Source: Staphylococcus simulans
GTDB taxonomy: Bacteria > Bacillota > Bacilli > Staphylococcales > Staphylococcaceae
NCBI RefSeq assembly: GCF_002994445.1
Contig: NZ_MRZJ01000006.1
Coordinates: 1 to 64,000 of the forward strand
DNA: 64,000 bases
Direction: 5' to 3'
Positions 19,838-28,926 of this stretch are shown piece by piece. The first letter of the stretch is position 1. Each line of letters starts with the position of its first letter. The notes beneath the pieces were generated by a model. That model was not told the origin of the DNA. It saw nothing but the letters and a program-made list of their open reading frames with translations, and ran no database searches. The translations under genes and the position numbers were made by a program.

Positions 19838-20740
19838 ATGGCATTCAGAATTACAGGCGGGACAGGTTTATTAGGCAGATACTTCACAACATTGCTTGAA
19901 GAAAAAGGCGAAGACTATACAATATTATCTCGCCAAGGCAATGATGAGGCGCAGCGTATTCAAACAGATTATTCAAAAGGTTCGCTTGAAATGGTCTTTC
20001 AAGAAGGTGATGTCATTGTACATTTAGCCGGAAACAGAGGACCGACCGCTGAAATCAGTACGTATACATCCGAACTTCAAATGGCACAAAATATTTTTGA
20101 AGCCGCAATAGCTAAAAAGTGTCGGCACGTTATTGTCGCATCTTCGATTTCAGTATACGCAGATGAAACAACGCTGCCGTGGAAAGAATCAGATGCGAAA
20201 CAAGATGTGCCTAAATCATTGTACGGTTTAAACAAGGGGTATGTTGAGGCACTTGCGGCGTATTATCAAGAACGTAAGCAGCTCAATACGACTTGCCTGC
20301 GTTTCTCGCATTTATTCGGTGCGAATGAAAAGAATAATTATATGATTAATTATTTTATGCGCTTGGCTTGTTTAGGCAAACCATTGACAGTGATGGGAGA
20401 AAGTACAGTACCGCGTGAATTCTTATATGCAAAAGATGCTGCACAAGCCATTTGGCAAACTGCAGTACAATTGCCGTCATCCTTAGTCATTAATGTCAAA
20501 GGCAGTGAAGCTTTAACCAACTTAGAAGCAGCTCAACAGATTAATGAAGCCTTTCATAATCAAGCCGGCATTGAACGTAAAGATGAAGATGTGCCTGATT
20601 TCTTTACACCGTCTTATATGGATGGGACAAAAGCACAAGCTGAAATCAGCTTTGTGCCGCAATATAGTTTCTTACAGGCGCAGCAAGAAATTTATCAAGA
20701 AATGGAGCGACTAAGCGATGAGTTACCAGAAAAATATTAA
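19838..20740 (+). CDS. NAD(P)-dependent epimerase/dehydratase-fold (extended SDR) protein
   Basis: 300 residues. The N-terminal nucleotide-binding motif is TGGTGLLGRYF (GxxGxxG), followed by HLAGNRGP, a serine-rich strand (VIVASSISVY) and the catalytic pair Y-x3-K in YGLNKGYVE. A substrate-side segment (REFLYAKDAAQAIWQ) is also typical of extended SDRs. Expected role is epimerisation, dehydration or reduction of a nucleotide sugar for the operon's polysaccharide; substrate cannot be read. A strong AAAAAGGAGG site within the end of the previous gene supports the ATG. The 3' end overlaps the next gene by 23 bases. Confidence 0.85.
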   Translation: MAFRITGGTGLLGRYFTTLLEEKGEDYTILSRQGNDEAQRIQTDYSKGSLEMVFQEGDVIVHLAGNRGPTAEISTYTSELQMAQNIFEAAIAKKCRHVIVASSISVYADETTLPWKESDAKQDVPKSLYGLNKGYVEALAAYYQERKQLNTTCLRFSHLFGANEKNNYMINYFMRLACLGKPLTVMGESTVPREFLYAKDAAQAIWQTAVQLPSSLVINVKGSEALTNLEAAQQINEAFHNQAGIERKDEDVPDFFTPSYMDGTKAQAEISFVPQYSFLQAQQEIYQEMERLSDELPEKY

Positions 20741-21308
20741 AAGAATCCTGGATGTAGCTTTGTTTATTGCGTTATTGCCGATTCTGATTGTTGTCGCATT
20801 GCCTGTCAGCCTTGCGATTAAGAAAGAAGATAAAGGCAGTATTTTATATAACGGACAACGTCTAGGTGTAGGGATGCTGCCGTTTAAGATGCATAAATTC
20901 AGAACGATGAAAGAAAACGCAGAAGATATCAGAAACGCTGACGGCAGTACGTTCAACAGCGACCAAGATCCGCGTGTCACAAAGATTGGACAATTCTTAC
21001 GCAAATCAAGTATTGATGAATTGCCGCAATTATTGAATGTGCTAAAAGGCGACATGAGCTTTGTCGGTCCGCGTCCAAGTCCGTTAGGCAATGAACATCG
21101 CTACCCAGATTACTATAAGACAAAGTTTCATGTGAAACCCGGTATTACTGGATTAACACAAGCGTTACTGCGCAATAGTGCATCAATGGAAGAACGCATG
21201 CGTTTAGATGCTTTTTATGCAGCAAATGTCAGCTTTACAATGGATGCGTTTGTGATTTACAAGACGATTTCAACTGTGCTGCTTCAAAAGAATATTAATC
21301 AGAAGTAA
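20718..21308 (+). CDS. Undecaprenyl-phosphate sugar-1-phosphate transferase (PglC/EpsL/CapM type)
   Basis: 196 residues, the length of minimal monotopic phosphoglycosyl transferases. It has one N-terminal hydrophobic segment (LDVALFIALLPILIVVALPVSLAI), then the conserved core KMHKFRTM, the DPRVTKIGQFLRKSSIDELPQLLNVLKGDMSFVGPRP block and PGITGLTQ. Family reaction: transfer of sugar-1-phosphate from a UDP-sugar to undecaprenyl phosphate at the inner membrane face, the first step of repeat-unit assembly. The start lies inside the end of the epimerase gene. Its position after the sugar-modifying enzymes suggests that the modified amino sugar is the first residue of the repeat unit. Confidence 0.93.
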   Translation: MSYQKNIKRILDVALFIALLPILIVVALPVSLAIKKEDKGSILYNGQRLGVGMLPFKMHKFRTMKENAEDIRNADGSTFNSDQDPRVTKIGQFLRKSSIDELPQLLNVLKGDMSFVGPRPSPLGNEHRYPDYYKTKFHVKPGITGLTQALLRNSASMEERMRLDAFYAANVSFTMDAFVIYKTISTVLLQKNINQK

Positions 21309-21324
21309 GAAAGGAATAGAACCC

Positions 21325-22581
21325 ATGCGAAAAGAATTGATTCTGTTAACCAATTACTTCCCGTATTATAAAGGCGAGGAGTATTTAGAAGAAGAAATAG
21401 ATTATCTTGCTGAAGCATTTGATCATATCATTATTATTCCCACAATGGTCAGCCCTAAGATGAAGTTAACACGCGAGGTGCCGGATGTGGCAACGGTATT
21501 AGACTTGCCTTTCCCGCAAGGTTTAAAAGATAAAGCGGTCAATTTTTTCAAAACAGCACCGAATATTCTGCTGAAACATCATCGTGTGTTAGGTATCGGT
21601 GAAAATGCTGGGTCTTTAAATCCCTATAAGTGGACGTACAATCTTTATTTTGAAGCGAGAACAGATGCTATCTATCAAGATTTAGTACGTTCGCATCTGC
21701 TGCCTGAAAATAACGGCACTACGCAGTTGTATATTTATAGTTATTGGTTTTACATTACAGCCAATTTAGGTGCGAAGCTGAAACATGATTATTACGGCGA
21801 TGCATCGATTCCGTTGATTTCGAGAGGCCACGGTTATGATGTCAACGATTATATTAAGCCTTTCAGCTTCTTGCCGATGCGCCAAAGCATGTTGGCGCGT
21901 GTCGATGCACTCTTTCCTGTTTCAGATACGAGCACACGCTACTTGAGAGAAAAGTTTCCGAAGTATGCGGATAAAATAGAAACAAGACGGTTAGGAGTCG
22001 GAGAAGGGGACTTTCAAGTCTCAGAACGCAATCCTAACTTGTTCGTCAGCTGTTCCACAATCCGCAAATTGAAACGCTTAGATGTCATTATCGATGCACT
22101 CGCGCAATTAAGCGAAAAAGGTTACGACTTTAAGTGGGTACATATCGGAGACGGTCCTGATGCTGAAAAGATTGCGGAACTGGCAAAGGAAAAATTAAAG
22201 CCCGAACAATATGAATTAATCGGACGTTTGCCTAACACTGCAGTCAGAAAATGGTATCATGACCATAACCCGACACTGTTCTTGAACACGTCTGAATCTG
22301 AAGGTGTACCGGTGTCTGTAATGGAAGCGATGGCGAATGCGATTCCTGTCGTTGCGTCAGATGTAGGCGGTACGTCAGAAATAGTAAAACCTGAACAAAA
22401 TGGTTTGCTGATCAGCGATGCTTTAAATCCAGATGATGCGGCTGAAGCAATTGAATACTTCATCAATCTTTCAGATGAAGCTTATTACAATTATGCACAA
22501 GGTGCGTATCAATCATGGCAGACACTCAGTGATTCTGAAACACTATATACAGCGTTTGCGCATGCATTGGCACAAAGATAA
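21325..22581 (+). CDS. GT4-family glycosyltransferase
   Basis: 418 residues. The C-terminal GT-B half has a donor-binding segment (VSCSTIRKLKRLDVIIDALAQL), the WVHIGDGPDAEKI strand and the E-x7-E motif region SESEGVPVSVMEAMANAIPVVASDVGG. The N-terminus (ELILLTNYFPYYKGEEYLEEEIDYL) resembles polysaccharide GT4 enzymes. Expected role is to add a sugar to the undecaprenyl-linked primer made by the preceding transferase. The ribosome-binding site AGAAAGGAATAG precedes the ATG. It is the only evident glycosyltransferase between the initiating transferase and the polymerase, so the repeat unit may be short, unless distant genes such as those at 31.7-35.5 kb contribute. Confidence 0.9.
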   Translation: MRKELILLTNYFPYYKGEEYLEEEIDYLAEAFDHIIIIPTMVSPKMKLTREVPDVATVLDLPFPQGLKDKAVNFFKTAPNILLKHHRVLGIGENAGSLNPYKWTYNLYFEARTDAIYQDLVRSHLLPENNGTTQLYIYSYWFYITANLGAKLKHDYYGDASIPLISRGHGYDVNDYIKPFSFLPMRQSMLARVDALFPVSDTSTRYLREKFPKYADKIETRRLGVGEGDFQVSERNPNLFVSCSTIRKLKRLDVIIDALAQLSEKGYDFKWVHIGDGPDAEKIAELAKEKLKPEQYELIGRLPNTAVRKWYHDHNPTLFLNTSESEGVPVSVMEAMANAIPVVASDVGGTSEIVKPEQNGLLISDALNPDDAAEAIEYFINLSDEAYYNYAQGAYQSWQTLSDSETLYTAFAHALAQR

Positions 22582-22753
22582 CGCGAAAGTACGGCGCTAC
22601 AGTACTTGGAGAGGCAGGTTGGGATAATTGGTGGAAAGAAGTCTATGCATTTTGTGAGATGTATCAGAGCTACACCTATGACACAACGAGAGGCAAGACT
22701 TTAATGAGGTAATCAATCACAAATAAGTAATGAATGAGTGAGTAGGTGGAAGT
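22582..22753 (+). other. Intergenic gap with a start-less open frame (possible gene remnant)
   Basis: The stretch between the glycosyltransferase and polymerase holds a frame open from about 22540 to a TAA at 22710-22712 with no start codon. Its translation includes GWDNWWKEVYAFCEMYQSYT, unusually rich in Trp and Tyr for chance. It may be the decayed 3' end of a deleted operon gene. The end of the gap carries AGGTGGA, the ribosome-binding site of the polymerase. Confidence 0.4.
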
Positions 22754-24211
22754 TTGGCCAGATTATTAAGATGGAGCATACTGGGCATTGCGGTAATTAT
22801 GCTCGCCTTGGGCATTATTTTCTCGAATATTACGCTGTTATTCAGTGCGCTCTTATTATTTTTTCTGAACAATATCATATATGGATTGGAATCCTTTAAC
22901 CAGCGGGTCATCTTCTTTATGTTTAATGTGACCTTCTTTGTCTTCTTAATGGGAAGAATGGTCGTAAGCAAACTTTTCCATTATCATGAGAAAGACTTTA
23001 AATTGCTGGGAACATATTTTACAGACCAATCCATTATTTTCAATATTTTAATCATGTTGAGTTTAAGTCTGTTTTGTCTCTTCTTAGGTTATGCGCTGTT
23101 AGATCGCGAAGTACATCGCGGATTCAATCAGTTCCAACCAATAGAGACAAAGTACAAACAAAATATCAGAACCATCAGCTTGTTTGTGTTTGCGGTAGCA
23201 ATTGTCTTCAAATTGGTTTATTTAGCTGAAGCTATTCAAGCATCGCAAGCACAAGGGTACTATGCATTCTTTTCTAACTTTAAGTCTAACTTGCCAGGCG
23301 CATTTGTATTAATCAGCAGAATGTTCCCGGTCGCATTTTTTATCTACCTTGCGACTTTGCCGGCAAAGAAGAAAGCATGGCTTGCGATTGCGGCCTTTTT
23401 GCTTGTGGATGGTTTATCCGTTATGACAGGTTCAAGATCTGACTTTATGCTGGATGTGCTGATACTCTTTATCTATTTCTGTTACCGTAACCGTTTAGCT
23501 AAAGATACACAGACAGACAAATGGTTCGGCAAGAAGACGATTATTACAGGTGTCGTATTAGCACCGATTTTGCTTGCGGTTATGAATTTTGTCGGAAACA
23601 ATCGCGGCGGTACTAAAACAGAAGGCGGTTTCTTTGATGCATTGCTGTCATTCTTCTTCTCGCAAGGTATCAGTGTGAATGTTATCGGTTATACGATTGA
23701 AAAAGCTAAAGAAATTCCAGATAAGATTTATTCCATCGGTCCTTTGACAGAATATGCGGTATTTAATATTTGGGGCAATTTGACGGGCGGCCAAGGCGGA
23801 TGGTCAGGCCAATCTGTTGAACGTGCTTTAGACGGCTACCAATATTCTCATACTATTTCCTATGTCATTATGAAGGATTTGTATTTAAAGGGTGTAGGCT
23901 ATGGTTCAAGTTTCGTTGCGGAAACGTATCATGATTTCGGCTATGTCGGCATGATGTTTGCGAGTTTGGTGATTGGGATTCTCATCGCTTTATTTACACG
24001 CATGCTTACTGCTAAACACATTATGTTTATCGCAGCAGCACTGATCATGGCGCGTATGATGTTATTCATTCCGCGTGCGAGTACTATCGCATTTATTATT
24101 GATACTTTTTCACCCGCGAACATTTTCACAGTGATTGTCATCTTTGGTTTAGAACGTGTCTTGCGTCCGTATCTCAATCGACGCCGCAATCACCGTAAAC
24201 AGGAGTTATGA
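22754..24211 (+). CDS. Wzy-like oligosaccharide repeat-unit polymerase
   Basis: 485 residues with about 10-12 predicted membrane segments, starting RLLRWSILGIAVIMLALGIIFSNI. A long polar loop in the second half (FVGNNRGGTKTEGGFFDALLSFFFSQGISVNVIGYT) and the sequence GSRSDFMLD fit O-antigen/capsule polymerases, which are poorly conserved; the call rests on topology, length and context next to a flippase. The start is TTG, six bases after AGGTGGA; no ATG has a better site. The gene overlaps the flippase start by four bases. Expected function is polymerisation of undecaprenyl-linked repeat units at the outer membrane face. Confidence 0.82.
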   Translation: MARLLRWSILGIAVIMLALGIIFSNITLLFSALLLFFLNNIIYGLESFNQRVIFFMFNVTFFVFLMGRMVVSKLFHYHEKDFKLLGTYFTDQSIIFNILIMLSLSLFCLFLGYALLDREVHRGFNQFQPIETKYKQNIRTISLFVFAVAIVFKLVYLAEAIQASQAQGYYAFFSNFKSNLPGAFVLISRMFPVAFFIYLATLPAKKKAWLAIAAFLLVDGLSVMTGSRSDFMLDVLILFIYFCYRNRLAKDTQTDKWFGKKTIITGVVLAPILLAVMNFVGNNRGGTKTEGGFFDALLSFFFSQGISVNVIGYTIEKAKEIPDKIYSIGPLTEYAVFNIWGNLTGGQGGWSGQSVERALDGYQYSHTISYVIMKDLYLKGVGYGSSFVAETYHDFGYVGMMFASLVIGILIALFTRMLTAKHIMFIAAALIMARMMLFIPRASTIAFIIDTFSPANIFTVIVIFGLERVLRPYLNRRRNHRKQEL

Positions 24212-25749
24212 GTATGAATCAAAGAAGAGCTGGAGCGGTTTTATCCTACATATCTATATTCGGAAATATTTTAGTCGCAGTACTGTATACACCTTTCTTT
24301 ATCAGAACACTCGGCACTTCGGAATATGGATTGTATAACTTAGTATTATCTTTCTTAGTCTATTTGAATATTATGGACTTGGCTTTTGGTAATACCATTG
24401 CGAAATTCTTATCGCAAAATCGAGTGAAAGGCTCGAAAGCACAAGAAGCTCGTATTCTTGGTAATATCTTGAATATCTACTTCTTGTGTTCATTATTAGT
24501 CGGATTAATGGGGATCGTGTTGTACTTTAATGCAGAGGCAGTCTTCGGCAATGCTTTAGCACCTAAGCAGCTCTCTGAATTAAAGCTGATGTTAATCTTT
24601 ATTATCATCAACATTATGATTTCATTTTATCCGGGTATCTTTAACGGTATCTTGCAAGCATACGAATACTTTGTAATCGCAAAGAGTATGCTGCTGATTC
24701 GTGTCGTGACACCATCGATTTTAGCGACACCTTTCTTATTGATGGGCTATGGTGCTGTTACGATTATTTTAATCACGTTAATCGTTAACTTTGCATGTAT
24801 TTTCTTAGGTATGATTTTATGCAAACGCAAAGTCGCTATCCGCTTTGATTGGAAAGGCGCACTCTCTATCTCGCACTTAAGCCAGCAGAAACAATTGAAT
24901 CTGTATTTAGGTTTAGTATTGTTTTCAATTGCTATTGAACAATTAACACTGAATTCAGGACAGATGATTTTAGGTGCGATTAACGGTACTGTCGCAGTCG
25001 CGATTTATGTAATTGCTGTACAGTTTGTTAAAATCTTCCAACAGTTCGCAACTTCTATCAATAACGTCACGTTTCCAGGGTTTTCAATGCTGGTCGTAGA
25101 AGGTGCAGATAATGATCGGCTGTTGAAACAAATGGTCAGAATCAGTCGGATTCAGTTAATCGTTCTATCCTTTATTCTATCTGGATTTGTAATTTTCGGT
25201 GAGAATTTCATTGTTATTTGGGCAGGACCTGATTTTCGTCCGGCTTATATCATGACAGTATTATTAATGTTTACGATTACGTTTCAACTTTCTCAACTGC
25301 CGGCTGTCAGTATTATTCAAGCACATAACCGCCAAACATTTCGATTCATTGCACTTGCGGTCACACTTGTTTTGGCAATGGGTGCCGCCGCATTATTAGC
25401 CCCGAAATACAGCGGTTACGGTGTATCGATTTCGATTGCTGGTTTCAGCTTTATCGGCTATACGCTGATTATGAACTGGTATTACCACTATAAAATCGGT
25501 TTGAATATGTATCGTTTCTGGTTTGAAATGGGTAAAATATGGTTGCCGATGTTAATTGTGACAGCGGTATATTACTTCATTTATCAATGGATAGCGGAAG
25601 CTTTAGGCAAAGGCTTAGTGATTTTAGGTATCAATATTATTATATATTCTATGCTGTATTCAGCAGTCTTATGGCTGGTGATTATGAATCAAAGCGAGCA
25701 GCAGATCGCAAAGAATATCTTGAAGCGTTTTAAACGCAAACAAGCATAA
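24208..25749 (+). CDS. Wzx-like polysaccharide flippase (MOP superfamily)
   Basis: 513 residues, 12-14 membrane segments, with the family's N-terminal pattern (AVLSYISIFGNILVAVLYTPFFIRTLGTSEYGLYNLVLSFLVYLNIMDLAFGN). The size is normal for RfbX/Wzx-type exporters. It moves undecaprenyl-linked repeat units across the membrane for Wzy. Its start (ATGAGTATG) overlaps the polymerase stop by four bases and is preceded by AGGAG. It is the last gene of the operon and is followed by a strong bidirectional terminator. Confidence 0.92.
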   Translation: MSMNQRRAGAVLSYISIFGNILVAVLYTPFFIRTLGTSEYGLYNLVLSFLVYLNIMDLAFGNTIAKFLSQNRVKGSKAQEARILGNILNIYFLCSLLVGLMGIVLYFNAEAVFGNALAPKQLSELKLMLIFIIINIMISFYPGIFNGILQAYEYFVIAKSMLLIRVVTPSILATPFLLMGYGAVTIILITLIVNFACIFLGMILCKRKVAIRFDWKGALSISHLSQQKQLNLYLGLVLFSIAIEQLTLNSGQMILGAINGTVAVAIYVIAVQFVKIFQQFATSINNVTFPGFSMLVVEGADNDRLLKQMVRISRIQLIVLSFILSGFVIFGENFIVIWAGPDFRPAYIMTVLLMFTITFQLSQLPAVSIIQAHNRQTFRFIALAVTLVLAMGAAALLAPKYSGYGVSISIAGFSFIGYTLIMNWYYHYKIGLNMYRFWFEMGKIWLPMLIVTAVYYFIYQWIAEALGKGLVILGINIIIYSMLYSAVLWLVIMNQSEQQIAKNILKRFKRKQA

Positions 25750-25781
25750 TTTATTAATTTCATAGCTGTTATGACAAATAA

Positions 25782-25819
25782 AAAAGGTCGTTGTAAGTAA
25801 AGTACTGCAACGACCTTTT
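25782..25819. terminator. Bidirectional terminator between the flippase and a convergent gene
   Basis: Perfect 12-bp stem AAAAGGTCGTTG / CAACGACCTTTT with a 14-base loop. A-tract on one side and T-tract on the other serve both the operon (+) and the convergent membrane-protein gene (-). Confidence 0.85.
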
Positions 25820-25840
25820 GCGACCTGGAAAACCAATGCA

Positions 25841-26563
25841 TCAGAACATGCTTTTCAGAACTTGTATAAAGTGGAGTGCATAACAGATATACCAGATTCC
25901 TGAGATGCATAGGGCAAATGCGATAGCGGCTAAACCGCTTTGAATCCATTTGCTTGGAATTAAAGTGAAACAGCGGGTACGGCCGTTCCAATTAATGTTG
26001 AAGCGGTTGAAGTACACAATGAACAAGAAAGGCATTGTGACATACAACGCTCTAAACATAGGACTCAGCAACAAGCCTTTCATAGCATCTTTTTGCTGGC
26101 CTGTTATCAAGTTATGCAGCTGATGCAAGAAAGCGTCAGGTCTTGTTTGACCGAAACTTTCCAGCCACCAATCCGCAAAGAAAATCGCAAAGCATCCGAT
26201 AAAAGCAGAAAGTACAATCACCAGACGGATGGCAAAATCAGCCCATGGGCGTTTTACAGCGGATGCTTTCAAAACGAGACGCTGTGTCAAAAGGAGCTGA
26301 ATCAAACAAAGCAGGCATCCGATGGCACAGGCTGCTGCGCTATATTCCAGCGCAAAGAAACTATGATAGAGTTTCGGCAATAAGGCATTCGGTTTATGTA
26401 ATAACAGTATCAGCGTGCCTAATAACACTGTGTTGATCAGCACAGTATAAAATAAAAAGGCAGTTATCCATTTCATAGTACGTGTTTCGCGACGTATGAA
26501 GTATAAATCCAAAATGGTAAAGATAAGGCCGATGAAGAGATATAAACTGATTTGTATAATCAT
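25841..26563 (-). CDS. Membrane protein resembling the membrane domain of LTA-synthase-like sulfatase-fold transferases
   Basis: 240 residues with about six membrane segments. The stretch DWWLESFGQTRPDAFLHQLHNLITG recalls the segment after the membrane domain of Gram-positive phosphoglycerol-transferase/sulfatase-family proteins (…FG…D..LFHL…P..G), but the extracellular sulfatase domain is absent and the gene ends in another hydrophobic stretch. I cannot name the family firmly. It is convergent with the flippase and divergent from the DUF6056-like gene. The likely start is the ATG at 26561-26563, preceded on the minus strand by AAGGAG. It may be an intact accessory protein of envelope polymer synthesis. 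Confidence 0.7.
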   Translation of the reverse strand: MIIQISLYLFIGLIFTILDLYFIRRETRTMKWITAFLFYTVLINTVLLGTLILLLHKPNALLPKLYHSFFALEYSAAACAIGCLLCLIQLLLTQRLVLKASAVKRPWADFAIRLVIVLSAFIGCFAIFFADWWLESFGQTRPDAFLHQLHNLITGQQKDAMKGLLLSPMFRALYVTMPFLFIVYFNRFNINWNGRTRCFTLIPSKWIQSGLAAIAFALCISGIWYICYALHFIQVLKSMF

Positions 26564-26726
26564 GATGTGTTGGCTCCTTATAGGTTGAAAATGATGTTTT
26601 TTAGTTGACTCTATTGATAATAAATAATTTTACTATTAAAAACAAAAATTGTCAGTAAGGAAGTGTTCCCAGTATGAATTTCACTTCAGTATTTGATTAT
26701 ATTAAAACAACAAGGAGCATGGCATC

Positions 26727-28289
26727 ATGAATTTTTTAAAACAGCAAAAGCAATATGTCATCTTTATTTTAATTGCAGCTTTTTATTTTGTATTTGCGTC
26801 AGTGATTCCATTAGCACAAGACGATTGGGAATGGTATGTGACGGGATTGGATCAATGGTTTAATCGTCATTTTGAAGATTTGAACGGCCGCTACATCGGC
26901 AACATATTAGAAATTTTAGTCGTCAGAAATTTACTACTGAGAATGGTTGTGTATACAGTCGTCTCAATGCTGGTATTATGGATGATTTTGCGGCTGATAC
27001 ATAAAGAGAACAGCCATGCTTTTTTAGTCATGGCCTTTACAGCGTTATTGTTGATGCCAAATCCCATCTTTAAGCAAACCTATGCGTGGTTTGCCGGATT
27101 CAATAATTATGTGACCAGTGCATTATGTGCTTTAGTGATTTTAGGCATGGTGATTCAAATTGTGACCTATCGCGACCAGCAGCCTAAGTATTACCAACAG
27201 ACTGAACTTATCTTGTTTTATCTCGCTTGTCTTGCAGGGCAGTTATTAATGGAATCTGTGACGCTTTATAATATAGCGATTATCGGTGTGGGATTAATTG
27301 TATATTGGATGATGTATCGTAAAATCAATACCAAGTTATTAATAGGATTAGGCTTTGCTTGTATTGGATCAGTTATCATGTTCAGTAATCCGAATTATTT
27401 AAACATGTTAAGCGGCAATACGTCATATCAAAAAGTAGGGGCTGCGACGTCGCTTTCTGATAAAGTGATAGAAACGATGATAAGAACGATTCCATATCAT
27501 GGCTATTTCACGAGTGCAGTCTTTTTAACGGTGTTAGCGATGGTATTGCTTTATGTACTTTACCATAGTCCGAAGTTTATGAATTTGGCAGCGCGCTATA
27601 AAATCATACTGACACTTGGAATTGTATGTTTTACGGTTTATAAATACATTATTTATGACGGCTTTAAACTAGCAGACATGGTACATGTGCCATGGATTGC
27701 TTTGTTGAACAGCAGTGTATGTTTGATTTACTTTTGTGCAATAGCAATCGGTGTTTACTTTGTCGGTTTGCCGAGACCGGCGTTATTGACGGTATATTTT
27801 TGTTTCGCATCGATTGTTATAGTGGAAATGCCTTTATTTGTAGTTTCTCCGGTCGGACCTAGAAGCTTTTATTTTGTCTATTTATTATGGTTGATTGTTT
27901 TACTGACCTTGTTGAAACAAATACATCTGCCGATGCGAAGAACCACTGTGATTTTCGGCAGTATTGCATTGGTTTCGAGTCTCTTATTCCTAAGCGTCTT
28001 TTCATTTATGACTTATACGAATCATCAACGTATTGAAAAGCTGAAAGATGAAGCGGAACATGCACAAAAAGGACAAGTTATTACTGTTGAAAACTTGCCC
28101 TTTGAAGCATATACGCAACATACTTCGCCATGGTCTGAAGAAACACAGCGTGTCTTTAAACAATATTGGCATATTTCAAATAAGGTTCAGTTGAAGTTTG
28201 TACCTTACGGTGAAACGTACAAACAAGAGAAAGAAGAAAAGATAAAGAAAGCAAAAGAACAAAAGAAAGCTGAAAAGAAGACAGAATAA
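26727..28289 (+). CDS. DUF6056-like polytopic membrane protein
   Basis: 520 residues with about 11-12 membrane segments and a Lys/Glu-rich tail (EKEEKIKKAKEQKKAEKKTE). The N-terminal part has LAQDDWEWYVTGLDQWFNRHFEDLNGRYIGN, in which Asp-rich and Asn-Gly-Arg elements in the first extracellular loop recall the GT-C-type glucosyltransferase/DUF6056 group found near polysaccharide loci. A catalytic role as a lipid-linked sugar transferase is therefore possible but unproven. The start has AAGGAG nine bases upstream; a three-codon ATG-GCA-TCA-TGA frame overlaps the start and is probably incidental. It is followed by a bidirectional terminator. Confidence 0.75.
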   Translation: MNFLKQQKQYVIFILIAAFYFVFASVIPLAQDDWEWYVTGLDQWFNRHFEDLNGRYIGNILEILVVRNLLLRMVVYTVVSMLVLWMILRLIHKENSHAFLVMAFTALLLMPNPIFKQTYAWFAGFNNYVTSALCALVILGMVIQIVTYRDQQPKYYQQTELILFYLACLAGQLLMESVTLYNIAIIGVGLIVYWMMYRKINTKLLIGLGFACIGSVIMFSNPNYLNMLSGNTSYQKVGAATSLSDKVIETMIRTIPYHGYFTSAVFLTVLAMVLLYVLYHSPKFMNLAARYKIILTLGIVCFTVYKYIIYDGFKLADMVHVPWIALLNSSVCLIYFCAIAIGVYFVGLPRPALLTVYFCFASIVIVEMPLFVVSPVGPRSFYFVYLLWLIVLLTLLKQIHLPMRRTTVIFGSIALVSSLLFLSVFSFMTYTNHQRIEKLKDEAEHAQKGQVITVENLPFEAYTQHTSPWSEETQRVFKQYWHISNKVQLKFVPYGETYKQEKEEKIKKAKEQKKAEKKTE

Positions 28290-28306
28290 GAAAATGAAAT
28301 AAAGAT

Positions 28307-28358
28307 AAAAATCAGAACGCATGATGAACAGTGTCATAATGTGCGTTCTGATTTTTTT
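28307..28358. terminator. Bidirectional terminator between the DUF6056-like gene and the TetR-type regulator
   Basis: Long perfect stem AAAATCAGAACGCA / TGCGTTCTGATTTT with about a 20-base loop and a run of T on the + strand. Its right end touches the stop codon of the convergent regulator gene. Confidence 0.8.
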
Positions 28359-28926
28359 ATTGTTTTAACTTGATATTGACGAGTTGGTTAAAGATTTTAT
28401 CAAGCTTTTCTGGATACTCCATAGAAAGTAAGCTGCAGTTTTCATCGAAATCGCTTTGATAATTCCATTCTCCGATAGCTGTAATCACTGAATCGAAGAC
28501 ACGTGCGACAAGTTCAATCGGGACTTCATTCGGAATCTCGATTTTATCTTCGTTATCGATAATGTCTTGGCGCAATTTTTGAATGAATAAAGACGTGACC
28601 GTTTCAAAGAACTCTTTGTCATGTCGCTGTTTAATATCGATTTTATCTACAGGGTGGCTCATGAAGACGTTGAGTGATTGGAAAGGCTGTCTGATACGTT
28701 CTCGGATGTCTGTTTCAAAGTAGTCTTGTGTAATATCATTCATTAAATAGGTTAATAGATCATATTTATCATAAAAGTGCTTATAGAAAGTAGTGCGGTG
28801 AACCAGTGCTGTTTGGCAGATCATATTTACAGTGATATTTGAAAACATCTTCTCTTCAAGCAATTGAAAGAGTGATTGGGATAATGCACGTTTGGTTTTT
28901 ATAACACGCAAATCATTTTGATTCAT
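28357..28926 (-). CDS. farR: TetR/AcrR-family transcriptional regulator, FarR-like
   Basis: 189 residues. The N-terminal helix-turn-helix reads LFQLLEEKMFSNITVNMICQTALVHRTTFYKHFYDKYDLL, the TetR pattern; the C-terminal part is a ligand/dimer domain of ordinary length. It is divergent from an MMPL exporter, the same arrangement as farR-farE of S. aureus, where FarR controls a fatty-acid efflux pump. The symbol rests on this context and on TAGWTTA-like operator sequences in the intergenic region, not on a database match. The minus-strand AAAAAAGGAG lies upstream of the ATG. Confidence 0.8.
   Translation of the reverse strand: MNQNDLRVIKTKRALSQSLFQLLEEKMFSNITVNMICQTALVHRTTFYKHFYDKYDLLTYLMNDITQDYFETDIRERIRQPFQSLNVFMSHPVDKIDIKQRHDKEFFETVTSLFIQKLRQDIIDNEDKIEIPNEVPIELVARVFDSVITAIGEWNYQSDFDENCSLLSMEYPEKLDKIFNQLVNIKLKQ

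Noticed and set aside
22433-22627. Plus-strand frame of 64 codons over the end of the glycosyltransferase
   Set aside because: No ribosome-binding site and basic/His-rich composition; mostly a shadow of the glycosyltransferase gene.
26712-26730. Three-codon ATG-GCA-TCA-TGA frame overlapping the DUF6056-like start
   Set aside because: It could be a translational-coupling leader, but it is too short to distinguish from chance.
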